Positions 25,347 through 32,630 of a DNA stretch of 64,000 nt are shown in pieces. Under the pieces are notes generated by a model. That model worked only from the letters and a program-made list of their open reading frames with translations. It searched no databases and was not told the origin of the DNA. The stretch's first letter is position 1. Each line of letters begins with the position of its first letter. The DNA is from Paenibacillus prosopidis. Its GTDB lineage: Bacteria > Bacillota > Bacilli > Paenibacillales > Paenibacillaceae. The stretch is from NCBI RefSeq assembly GCF_003337375.1, contig NZ_QPJD01000019.1:62001-126000 (forward strand), written 5' to 3'. A program made the translations under genes and the position numbers.

Positions 25347-26096
25347 TTAAACGGCCGTGCTTGCGCCTTCTATAAGCTCAAGCCTCCTGCGGTGCACAGC
25401 CCGTGAGAGGAATACGCTGGTCTCATAGAGTGCCACAAGCGGGATCAAGATGATAAAGGCGGAGACAAAGTCAGGCGGCGAGATCACGTTGGCGACGATA
25501 ACAAGAATGAGATAAGCATAACGCCGCGATTTCTTAAGGCGCTCAGGTGTCAATAAGCCGATTTTGGTCAGGAACATGACGATAATCGGAAGCTCAAAAG
25601 CGACGGCGATCGGCAGGACGATGTTAATCATGAAGCTGAAGTACTGGGTAACGCCGTAGGTTTCGACAAGATTCATCTTCTCGGACACATCAGTGATGAA
25701 AGAGAAGCTCATTGGCAGCACGACATAGTACCCAAAGCTCAGTCCAAGAAGCAGGCATATAACGCTGTAAGGGATATATCTGAGTGCGGCGCTGCGTTCG
25801 TGCTGGTGAAGACCTTTCTTGACGAAGCCCCAGATCAAATAAAGCGTGACGGGCAAAGAGGCGGCGAATGCGAATACGAGCGCAACGCTCATATACATGC
25901 GGATACCATCGAAGGGTGAGAAAACATTCCATTCGAGCGTCGAAGCCGGCGGTGTGCTTTTGATATAATCGAGTATGACCGGAGATAAAGCAAGGCCGAC
26001 AGCAGTGAAGACGGCGAATACGGCAATAATCCAAATCAGCTGTCTGCGAAGCTCGATGATATGCTCCAATAACGGCATGATTGTTCGTTTGCTCAT
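25347..26096 (-). CDS. tatC: Twin-arginine translocase subunit TatC
   Basis: A 249-residue six-helix protein. MPLLEHIIELRRQLIW at the N-terminus is the signal-peptide-binding site, and FVKKGLHQHERSAALRYIP, FGYYVVLPMSFSF and RRYAYLILVIVANVISPPD are TatC signatures. It recognises RR signal peptides and works with TatA. ATG 26096 is preferred to ATG 26108, which abuts the AAAGGA. It is the second gene after the MerR-like regulator (24-base gap). The pairing with an oxidase carrying an RR signal and a tatA on the opposite strand suggests a dedicated translocase, like TatAdCd-PhoD in Bacillus subtilis. Confidence 0.93.
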   Translation of the reverse strand: MSKRTIMPLLEHIIELRRQLIWIIAVFAVFTAVGLALSPVILDYIKSTPPASTLEWNVFSPFDGIRMYMSVALVFAFAASLPVTLYLIWGFVKKGLHQHERSAALRYIPYSVICLLLGLSFGYYVVLPMSFSFITDVSEKMNLVETYGVTQYFSFMINIVLPIAVAFELPIIVMFLTKIGLLTPERLKKSRRYAYLILVIVANVISPPDFVSAFIILIPLVALYETSVFLSRAVHRRRLELIEGASTAV

Positions 26097-26120
26097 TAAG
26101 ATGCACATCCTTTCCGAGTA

Positions 26121-26357
26121 TTAGGAACGCACATGATGATGAGCAAGCGACTTACGAAGCTCGTACGTATGGAAGCCATCTTGAAGCTTCGTATGAATTT
26201 CCTTAAGAATGTCCACATCCTCGAATGAGAACTTCCTGGCTCTGCCCTGCGTCCTGTCGGGGAATATGAGCTGCTTCTCCTCGTAATAACGAATCTGCCT
26301 CTCCGTTAAGCCGGTTAATTCGCGAACCGTTCCGATAGTCATCACTTTACTGTTCAT
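26121..26357 (-). CDS. Short MerR-type regulator of the GlnR/TnrA group
   Basis: A 78-residue protein: a winged helix-turn-helix MTIGTVRELTGLTERQIRYY, then EEKQLIFPDRTQGRARKFSF with FEDVDILKEI and a helix to the C-terminus. The RQIRYYEE..LIFP.R...R..FSF block is nearly that of Bacillus GlnR and TnrA, which bind TGTNA-N7-TNACA. The long C-terminal tail by which glutamine synthetase or GlnK controls those proteins is missing. GGAGGCGAAGC precedes ATG 26357. It is the first gene before tatC and divergent from the oxidase operon. It may be a local, shortened nitrogen regulator. Confidence 0.85.
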   Translation of the reverse strand: MNSKVMTIGTVRELTGLTERQIRYYEEKQLIFPDRTQGRARKFSFEDVDILKEIHTKLQDGFHTYELRKSLAHHHVRS

Positions 26358-26409
26358 TGCTTCGCCTCCTAGAACATTTGAAAATAAGTGGGTGCTTTTC
26401 TGCATACAG

Positions 26410-26439
26410 ATGATAGGTTTAGGTTAGATATTCTAACAA
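26410..26439 (-). promoter_or_regulatory. Candidate promoter for merR-like gene and tatC
   Basis: On the minus strand: TTGTTA, an 18-base spacer, TATCAT, about 50 bases before the ATG. The palindrome at 26423-26437 lies in the spacer and -35. Confidence 0.5.
26423..26437. promoter_or_regulatory. Perfect inverted repeat in the merR-like promoter spacer
   Basis: GTTAGA-TAT-TCTAAC is a perfect 6-3-6 palindrome placed inside the promoter, where MerR-type operators usually sit. Regulator identity is inferred. Confidence 0.45.
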
Positions 26440-26602
26440 CAGATTGGCTTTGATGGAGATTTTAGCAGGCTGTATGTAAAATAACAATGGTCTTGATGGA
26501 CTACAGTTCTCAAATATGGCAATTATAACCTGATTCTTATAGGTGAATATGACTATAATTGACTTGTTTATCAATAAGCAAATAAGAGATAAAGAATATT
26601 TA

Positions 26603-26619
26603 TGTAAGTTTTTCTGACA
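26603..26619. promoter_or_regulatory. GlnR/TnrA-type box
   Basis: TGTAA-GTTTTTC-TGACA matches TGTNA-N7-TNACA at every fixed position and has the usual T-rich centre. Its midpoint is about 51 bases upstream of the start site expected from the extended -10 at 26647-26655, the spacing known for TnrA-activated promoters (from memory). Confidence 0.75.
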
Positions 26620-26646
26620 TAACAATAGTGTCTGTTCTGCAGTCCA

Positions 26647-26655
26647 TGTTATCTT
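26647..26655 (+). promoter_or_regulatory. Extended -10 of the oxidase operon
   Basis: TGT-TATCTT with no good -35, as expected for a promoter that needs an activator; start site would be near 26662. Confidence 0.5.
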
Positions 26656-26697
26656 GTCGGTGTGATACATACAAAGCCGACGAATGGAGTGAGCGGA

Positions 26698-28302
26698 ATG
26701 GAGTCGACGAAAACGCCTGGTGAGATGTCAAGGCGGCAATTTCTGAGCACAGTGGGAAAGCTCGGTGGAGGGGCGGCCGTATTCAGTGTAATGGGTACAC
26801 TTGGGCTGCTGTCCCCGGAGACGATGAAGGCAGCAGATTTCGTCCCGCCGGATGGGAACGAGCTGTCGATGAGCAAGCGCGGCGGCAAAAAAATTATTAT
26901 ATTAGGCGCCGGCATCGCTGGGATGACCGCCGCTTACGAGTTGGGGCAAGCCGGCTACGATTGCACGATTCTTGAAGCACGCGCTCGTTCGGGAGGACGC
27001 ATCTGGTCTGTGCGCCGCGGCACAACGGTCGCTGAAGTAGGGGCTTCGAAGCAAGTGGCGCGCTTCGCGGACGGCTTATATTTTAATGCAGGCCCGATGC
27101 GTATTCCGCAGTTCCATGTCACGATGGAGTACATCCGGAAGTTCGGTATTCCGATTGAGCCGTTCAATAATGTGAATGAACACGCCTATTACTATAACGA
27201 GAATGTAGGCGAGCTGTCCGGGAAAAAGATCAGGAAGCGCGAAGCGAAAGCGGACGTTCGCGGATACGTAAGCGAATTGATGGCCAAAGCGGTTAACCAA
27301 AACGCACTGGATATGCCGCTCACCGCAGAGGAGAAGGAGAAGCTGGTTGCCTATCTGCGCTCGGAAGGTGGTCTGGATGCCGATCTGTTCTATAAAGCCT
27401 CTTCGCGAGGCGGCTACAAGGATGAGCCGGGCGCGAGGCTCGATGCCGGTGTTGTCCGGGATCCGTTCAGCATGAAGGCGATCCTGAATTCGGGCTTCGG
27501 CAATTACTTTAGCAGCGAATACAGCTATGACCAGCAAATGATGATGTTCCATCCGGTCGGCGGCATTGATGCGATCCCAAATGCTTTCGAGAAACGGCTG
27601 AAGGGCAAGATCAAATTCCATTCCGAGGTTATTGAGATTTTGCAAAGCGACACGGGCGTTACCGTTCATTATAAGGATCTTGCTTCAGGAGAGGAGCGCA
27701 AGATCGAAGGCGAATATTGCATTTGTACGATACCTTTATCCGTGCTGAAATCGATCAAATCCGATTTCTCTCCTGAGATGAAGCAGGCAATCGACAGTAT
27801 CGGCTATGCGTCTGCGGGCAAGATCGGCCTGCAGTTCAGTCGCCGATTCTGGGAAGAGGACGAGCAAATCTACGGAGGCAATACACTTACCAACATGGAT
27901 ATCACTTCGATCTATTATCCTCCGACAGGCTATATGCAGAAAAAAGGGTTGCTGCTAGGTTACTATACGTTCGGCGCAAATGCAGACAAGCTGGGTGAGA
28001 TGACGTATCTTGGGCGGGAAGCGCATGCGCTGCAGCAGGGTGCAAAGATTCATCCGCAATATCACAAGGAGTTCGAGGCTTCTTTCTCCGTTGACTGGAA
28101 ACGAATCAAGTATAATCTCGGCGGCTGGGTATCGTATACGGGAGATCAGCGCACAACGGTATATCCGACGCTATGCAAACCGGACCGGAGAGTCTACCTC
28201 GCGGGTGAGCATATGAGCTATATTACGGCATGGATGGCAGGCGGCATCGAGTCGGCCCGCGCAGTCGTCACCGATATTCATCAGCGCGTTATGAAAGAGT
28301 AA
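26698..28302 (+). CDS. Tat-exported FAD L-amino acid oxidase-like enzyme
   Basis: A 534-residue protein. The N-terminus has a Tat signal (SRRQFL with R12-R13, then a glycine-rich hydrophobic stretch to about residue 46). FAD binding is at GAGIAG (70-75) and LEARARSGGR; the C-terminal FAD motif is LAGEHMS (501-507). GPMRIP (132-137) places R135 where L-amino acid oxidases have the arginine holding the substrate carboxylate, and GKIGLQFSRRFWEED (374-388) with K375 resembles the same family. It should convert an amino acid to an imino acid plus hydrogen peroxide outside the membrane. ATG 26698 has GGAGT seven bases upstream. It begins the operon with ridA and tatA. Confidence 0.88.
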   Translation: MESTKTPGEMSRRQFLSTVGKLGGGAAVFSVMGTLGLLSPETMKAADFVPPDGNELSMSKRGGKKIIILGAGIAGMTAAYELGQAGYDCTILEARARSGGRIWSVRRGTTVAEVGASKQVARFADGLYFNAGPMRIPQFHVTMEYIRKFGIPIEPFNNVNEHAYYYNENVGELSGKKIRKREAKADVRGYVSELMAKAVNQNALDMPLTAEEKEKLVAYLRSEGGLDADLFYKASSRGGYKDEPGARLDAGVVRDPFSMKAILNSGFGNYFSSEYSYDQQMMMFHPVGGIDAIPNAFEKRLKGKIKFHSEVIEILQSDTGVTVHYKDLASGEERKIEGEYCICTIPLSVLKSIKSDFSPEMKQAIDSIGYASAGKIGLQFSRRFWEEDEQIYGGNTLTNMDITSIYYPPTGYMQKKGLLLGYYTFGANADKLGEMTYLGREAHALQQGAKIHPQYHKEFEASFSVDWKRIKYNLGGWVSYTGDQRTTVYPTLCKPDRRVYLAGEHMSYITAWMAGGIESARAVVTDIHQRVMKE

Positions 28303-28350
28303 GCAGGCGGATCCGTATCGGATCATGAAAATATAGGAGGAATGCTGGAT

Positions 28351-28920
28351 ATGGAAATGAAGATCAAGATGAAGCGCAATGCGAAAATAGCTGTCGGAGG
28401 CATCCTATTGTCATGTTTCCTGGGGGCATCCGTCTATGCCAGCGCGCTGACGCCTAATAAATTACCGTTAACGCCAGTCCACGAGCCTGAATTCTACGGA
28501 AGCCCGAGCTCGTCAATCTCAAGCGCGGTGGCTATACCGGCGAGGACGGCGACATTCTCAACGAGCGGCACTGTTCCGCCGCTGCTGAACAAGGACGGCA
28601 AGACGGTGTACGAGCGTTACGGTGATACGGAGAAGCAAGGGGAAGGGATACTTCTGAACATCGAGAAGCAGCTTATGGAGCAAGGGCTTACCATGAAGGA
28701 TGTAGTCTATCTCCGGGTGTACATTACCCCAGACGCTGCCAAGAAGGGGGAATTCGATTATCAAGGCTGGTTCAACGCGTATGCGAAGTTCTTTAATACG
28801 AAGGACAATCCCGTCAAGACGGCGCGTTCCACAGTCGGCGTCGCAAGCCTGGTCAACAAGGATTGGCTGATCGAGATTGAGGCGGTAGCTGCTTATCCGA
28901 TCCCTCACAATCAAGATTAA
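28351..28920 (+). CDS. RidA-family imine/enamine deaminase with an N-terminal signal peptide
   Basis: A 189-residue protein: a basic start (KIKMKRNAK), a hydrophobic stretch and a likely cleavage after VYA (residue 30), then a RidA/YjgF fold from about residue 56. R159 (in TARSTVGVASL) and E177 (in IEIEAVA) match the substrate-holding arginine and glutamate of RidA, so the domain should be active. RidA hydrolyses the reactive imines released by amino acid oxidases. There is no twin arginine, so Sec export is expected. RidA proteins are normally cytosolic, which makes this one odd. ATG 28351 is ten bases from AGGAGG; ATG 28342 abuts it. Confidence 0.85.
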   Translation: MEMKIKMKRNAKIAVGGILLSCFLGASVYASALTPNKLPLTPVHEPEFYGSPSSSISSAVAIPARTATFSTSGTVPPLLNKDGKTVYERYGDTEKQGEGILLNIEKQLMEQGLTMKDVVYLRVYITPDAAKKGEFDYQGWFNAYAKFFNTKDNPVKTARSTVGVASLVNKDWLIEIEAVAAYPIPHNQD

Positions 28921-28967
28921 GCGCAGAAGCCGTGCACTGTACAATAAAGAAACGGAGATGATGGTTG

Positions 28968-29159
28968 ATGCTGCAAAGTATTGGTTTGCCAGGACTTATA
29001 ATGATTCTTGTAGTGGTATTAATAATATTCGGACCGTCCAAGCTGCCAGAGCTGGGCAGAGCAGTAGGACGAACGCTGCATGAGTTCAAGTCGTCAGCCA
29101 AGGAACTTGTCGCAGAGACGAAAGACGATGTCATTGAGAAACAGGAGGTTGCTAAGTAG
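28968..29159 (+). CDS. tatA: Twin-arginine translocase subunit TatA
   Basis: A 63-residue protein: a hydrophobic helix (LIMILVVVLIIF) followed by FGPSKLPELGRAVGRTLHEF, the TatA hinge and amphipathic helix, then a short charged tail. It forms the export pore with TatC. GGAG is ten bases before ATG 28968; TTG 28965 is a possible alternative. It ends the oxidase-ridA transcript and is followed by a strong terminator. Confidence 0.93.
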   Translation: MLQSIGLPGLIMILVVVLIIFGPSKLPELGRAVGRTLHEFKSSAKELVAETKDDVIEKQEVAK

Positions 29160-29167
29160 CGATAAAC

Positions 29168-29219
29168 AAAGGGTTGCCTCGATTGTAGACAAATCTACTC
29201 GATGGGCAACCCTTTATTT
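29168..29219 (+). terminator. Terminator of the oxidase-ridA-tatA operon
   Basis: Perfect stem AAAGGGTTGCC / GGCAACCCTTT with an inner AGTAGATTTGT pairing, then TATTTG. Confidence 0.88.
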
Positions 29220-29284
29220 GTGTTTGTAATGGTCACTGTAATGGTCTCTGCCACGGTTGTGGCGCAGACGCCTCGGAAGGCTCC

Positions 29285-30178
29285 CTATGCTTTATCGCCA
29301 AGCTTGCGGCCGATCCATTGCTCATAGGCTTGGGCTACGCTGCACATATCCAGCTCGCCAAGGCCCATGCTGTCTCCGATCTGGAACTGGCTCTTCGCCG
29401 CCTCCAGCATTGGCGTTGGCACCTTCAAGCCGTCCGACAGGACGGAGCTGAGCTTCAAGTCCTTCAGCATCAGCTCAAGCGAAAATTGAACATCGTAATT
29501 GCCTTCGAGCAGCTTAGCGCCTTTGAGCTCAGCTGCTTTGCTCGCTGCACCGCCCGATTGGACGAGCTCGATGAACGAGGCGCCGTCTATGCCGCCTTTT
29601 GCGGCGATCGCCATGCCTTCTGCCAGCGCGACAACATTGATGCCAACGATCGTGTTATGAGCAAGCTTCGCCACCGAGCCGTTGCCGTTGGCGCCCATTG
29701 GAATAACCTTGCGTCCCATTGCAAGCAAGACGTCCTGGGCTCCGTGAAGTGTCTCTGCCGGCCCGCCTACCATAAAGACAAGCGTTCCGCCCTCTGCGGC
29801 CGGCTTGCTGCCTGTTACCGGAGCGTCGAGGAACGAGGCACCGAGGCTCTCCGCTGCAGCCGCGAGCTCCTTCGCCAAAGTCGGCGAGATTGTGCTGCAG
29901 TCAATGAGCGTATGGCCTTTGCGAGTTCCGGCGAAGATGCCGTTCTCGCCCCAATAGACCTCGCGTATGGCCGCATCGTTGCTAATCATCGTAATAACGA
30001 CCTCCGAGGCTTGCGCCACGGCAGCCGGGCTGTCCAGTTCTTTCGCGCCAAGGGCGGTTAGCGAGGCAGCTTTGCCCGGCGTACGATTATATACCGTCAC
30101 CTCGAACCCTTTTTGCAATAAATTTGCCGTCATGCCTAAGCCCATAACGCCAAGTCCGATAAATCCTACTTTTATCAT
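29285..30178 (-). CDS. Beta-hydroxyacid dehydrogenase (3-hydroxyisobutyrate dehydrogenase family)
   Basis: A 297-residue enzyme starting MIKVGFIGLGVMGLGMTANL, with GLGVMG for NAD(P), the family block FLDAPVTGSKPAAEGGTL and the catalytic lysine in VAKLAHNTIVG near residue 170. The relatives reduce 2-hydroxy-3-oxopropionate or oxidise hydroxyisobutyrate; the exact substrate cannot be read. ATG 30178 has GGAGGG upstream and is preferred to GTG 30193. The stop is followed by no clear terminator. It is divergent from pgi and has two inverted repeats in its upstream region. Confidence 0.85.
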   Translation of the reverse strand: MIKVGFIGLGVMGLGMTANLLQKGFEVTVYNRTPGKAASLTALGAKELDSPAAVAQASEVVITMISNDAAIREVYWGENGIFAGTRKGHTLIDCSTISPTLAKELAAAAESLGASFLDAPVTGSKPAAEGGTLVFMVGGPAETLHGAQDVLLAMGRKVIPMGANGNGSVAKLAHNTIVGINVVALAEGMAIAAKGGIDGASFIELVQSGGAASKAAELKGAKLLEGNYDVQFSLELMLKDLKLSSVLSDGLKVPTPMLEAAKSQFQIGDSMGLGELDMCSVAQAYEQWIGRKLGDKA

Positions 30179-30233
30179 TGCTTTTCCCTCCACGCCTATT
30201 ATGTATTTTCCTACGATTATACATGGTCTTCAT

Positions 30234-30249
30234 GAAGAATTCATTCTTC
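30234..30249. promoter_or_regulatory. Perfect inverted repeat upstream of the dehydrogenase gene
   Basis: GAAGAAT-TC-ATTCTTC, 16 bases, located about where the -35 would fall for a minus-strand TATAAT at 30216-30221. It looks like a possible operator. Confidence 0.4.
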
Positions 30250-30374
30250 GTACGCTTGTGTTTGACGGGATAATCCGATATCCTAAACACAAAAGTTGAA
30301 ATTGTGCTTTTTTTCTCAAGAATAGGCTTACGAAGTTATTTTACTTCGCAAAAATTTTAGGAGGTCTTTGTTTC

Positions 30375-31724
30375 ATGAGTAAAACAGTTAAATTTGACTA
30401 CAGCAAAGCGCTGACTTTCGTCGGCAAGCATGAAATCGATTATTTGGCGGAGTCGGTTCGCCTCGCGCACGAGCAATTACATAACGGAACGGGAGCAGGC
30501 TCGGACTACCTGGGCTGGATCGACCTTCCGACTAACTACGATAAGGAAGAGTTTGCCCGCATTCAGAAGGCCGCTGAAAAGATCAAATCGGATTCCGAAG
30601 TGCTGATCGTAATCGGCATCGGCGGCTCTTACCTGGGAGCCCGCGCGGCGATCGAAATGCTGTCGCACTCGTTCTATAATATTTTACCTAAGGAGGAGCG
30701 TAAAACGCCGCAAGTGCTATTCGCTGGTAACAACATCAGCTCGACATACGTAACTCATTTGCTGCAATTGGTTGAAGGACGCGACTGGTCGATCAACGTT
30801 ATTTCGAAATCCGGTACGACAACTGAGCCTGCCATCGCATTCCGGGTATTTCGTGCCGCGCTTGAGAAGAAATACGGCAAGGAAGAGGCCCGCAAACGCA
30901 TCTACGCAACGACAGACAGAGAGAAGGGCGCTCTGAAGAAGCTTTCTACTGAGGAAGGCTATGAGTCTTTCGTAATCCCCGACGATGTAGGCGGACGTTA
31001 TTCCGTGCTTACGGCCGTAGGCTTATTGCCAATTGCCGCTGCGGGCATCAACATCGAGTCGATGATGCAAGGCGCGGCTGACGCGTCGAAAGAATACAGC
31101 AACCCTAACCTCGCCGAGAACGAGGCTTACCAATATGCGGCTGCCCGCAACGCGCTTTACCGCAAAGGCAAAGCAACCGAAATTCTCGTTAACTACGAGC
31201 CATCGCTGCATTTTGTATCCGAGTGGTGGAAGCAGCTCTTCGGCGAAAGCGAAGGCAAGGACTACAAGGGAATCTTCCCGGCAGCGGTAGATTTCTCGAC
31301 TGACCTTCATTCGATGGGTCAATTCATCCAAGAGGGCAACCGGAACATTTTCGAAACGGTCATTCAGGTGAATGAAGTGGCTGAACAAATCACGATCGGG
31401 CACGACGATGCGGATCTTGACGGCCTAAACTTCCTGACAGGCAAAACGATGGACTTCGTGAACAAGAAAGCATTCGAAGGAACGCTGCTTGCGCATACGG
31501 ATGGCCAAGTACCGAACCTGATCGTTAATATTGCGGATATGACGCCTTACTCCTTCGGCTACCTCGTTTATTTCTTTGAGAAAGCCTGCGGAATCAGCGG
31601 TTACCTGCTTGGCGTTAATCCATTCGACCAGCCGGGCGTTGAAGCCTACAAAAAGAACATGTTTGCCCTGCTAGGCAAGCCGGGCTTCGAGAAAGAGAAA
31701 GCCGAGCTGGAAGCGCGGCTGTAA
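30375..31724 (+). CDS. pgi: Glucose-6-phosphate isomerase
   Basis: A 449-residue enzyme with IGIGGSYLGARAAIEML (about 78-95), ISKSGTTTEPAIAFRVF, VGGRYSVLTAVGLLP and GESEGKDYKGIFPAAVDFSTD (substrate and catalytic glutamate region), and a C-terminal block GVEAYKKNMFALLG. It converts glucose 6-phosphate and fructose 6-phosphate. AGGAGG stands well placed before the ATG. It is divergent from the dehydrogenase gene. Confidence 0.97.
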   Translation: MSKTVKFDYSKALTFVGKHEIDYLAESVRLAHEQLHNGTGAGSDYLGWIDLPTNYDKEEFARIQKAAEKIKSDSEVLIVIGIGGSYLGARAAIEMLSHSFYNILPKEERKTPQVLFAGNNISSTYVTHLLQLVEGRDWSINVISKSGTTTEPAIAFRVFRAALEKKYGKEEARKRIYATTDREKGALKKLSTEEGYESFVIPDDVGGRYSVLTAVGLLPIAAAGINIESMMQGAADASKEYSNPNLAENEAYQYAAARNALYRKGKATEILVNYEPSLHFVSEWWKQLFGESEGKDYKGIFPAAVDFSTDLHSMGQFIQEGNRNIFETVIQVNEVAEQITIGHDDADLDGLNFLTGKTMDFVNKKAFEGTLLAHTDGQVPNLIVNIADMTPYSFGYLVYFFEKACGISGYLLGVNPFDQPGVEAYKKNMFALLGKPGFEKEKAELEARL

Positions 31725-31760
31725 TAAACCGGCACGACCGGTATACGGGAGCCGCAGCTT

Positions 31761-32393
31761 ATGCTCGAAAAGTATTCAACGGTCAGACGGCAGGAAAGCG
31801 CAGAGATCGTGATTAAGAAGTCCCGTTTCATCGGGCACGCGAAGCCGGTGGAGTCGGAGGAGGAAGCAGTCGCTTTCATCAATGAAATTAAGCTTCTGCA
31901 CCGGCAAGCGACACATAACTGCTCAGCCTATTTGGTTGGCGAACGGGATCAGTTCCAGAAGGCGTCCGATGACGGAGAACCGAGCGGTACGGCGGGCAAG
32001 CCGATTCTAGAAGTCATTAAGCATAAGGGACTCAAAAATGTCGCTGTCGTAGTGACGCGGTATTTTGGCGGCATTATGCTAGGAGCAGGCGGCCTCGTCC
32101 GCGCTTACACCGAAGGAGCGGTTGCCGGCATCGAGGCGGCGGATGAAATCGTCAATGTGCTGCATCGCGAGGTGTTCGTAGATGTAGACTATACGTGGTA
32201 TGGCAAGCTGGAAAATGAGCTGCACGGCAGGGGCACACGCGTCGGCGGCACGGACTTTACGGACCGTGTCATCGTACGCTGTTTGCCTGAGGCGCCTAAG
32301 GCAGAGGCATTTGTCGCTTGGATAACCGACCTGACGCAAGGACAAGCTATCATTACCGAGGGCGAAAGCGTCTATTATATCGAAGGTGAATAA
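31761..32393 (+). CDS. yvyE: YigZ/IMPACT family protein (YvyE-like)
   Basis: A 210-residue protein with KKSRFIGHAKPVESEEEA, HNCSAYLVGE and SDDGEPSGTAGKPIL followed by VVVTRYFGGIMLGAGGLVRAY, all signatures of the IMPACT N-terminal family, plus the DUF1949 C-terminal domain. In Bacillus the counterpart is YvyE. The biochemical role is not settled. It starts 36 bases after pgi and ends before a terminator, so it probably shares the pgi transcript. Confidence 0.9.
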   Translation: MLEKYSTVRRQESAEIVIKKSRFIGHAKPVESEEEAVAFINEIKLLHRQATHNCSAYLVGERDQFQKASDDGEPSGTAGKPILEVIKHKGLKNVAVVVTRYFGGIMLGAGGLVRAYTEGAVAGIEAADEIVNVLHREVFVDVDYTWYGKLENELHGRGTRVGGTDFTDRVIVRCLPEAPKAEAFVAWITDLTQGQAIITEGESVYYIEGE

Positions 32394-32399
32394 GAAATG

Positions 32400-32438
32400 G
32401 AGGAGTATCGGCATTAGGCTGATCTCCTCTCTTTTTTT
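32400..32438 (+). terminator. Terminator of pgi-yvyE
   Basis: Stem GAGGAG(T)ATC.GC / GCTGATCTCCTC followed by seven T. Confidence 0.82.
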
Positions 32439-32511
32439 ACATACGAATAAAACCTTGAGAAACGTTCATAAGAATATGCTATAAAAGCGATTAGTTTTTC
32501 TAAATTTAGCA

Positions 32512-32541
32512 TTGACTTAATCCCAGTTTGGATGCTACATT
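32512..32541 (+). promoter_or_regulatory. Promoter of the sulfate transport operon
   Basis: TTGACT, an 18-base spacer and TACATT with TGC before it (extended -10). The start site would be near 32548. Confidence 0.6.
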
Positions 32542-32545
32542 ATTA

Positions 32546-32568
32546 ATACCTAGTAATTTAATAGGAAT
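32546..32568. promoter_or_regulatory. CymR-like operator at the start site of the sulfate operon
   Basis: ATACCTA, nine bases, TAGGAAT is an inverted repeat with one mismatch. It lies over the expected transcription start and resembles sites of CymR, the Rrf2-type cysteine repressor of Bacillus. The match is from memory. Confidence 0.5.
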
Positions 32569-32630
32569 TATGTTTTTAGTCGTTTTGCTACACCTACGGC
32601 ATGAGCCGATGGTCTGGAGGTTAAGTCACA

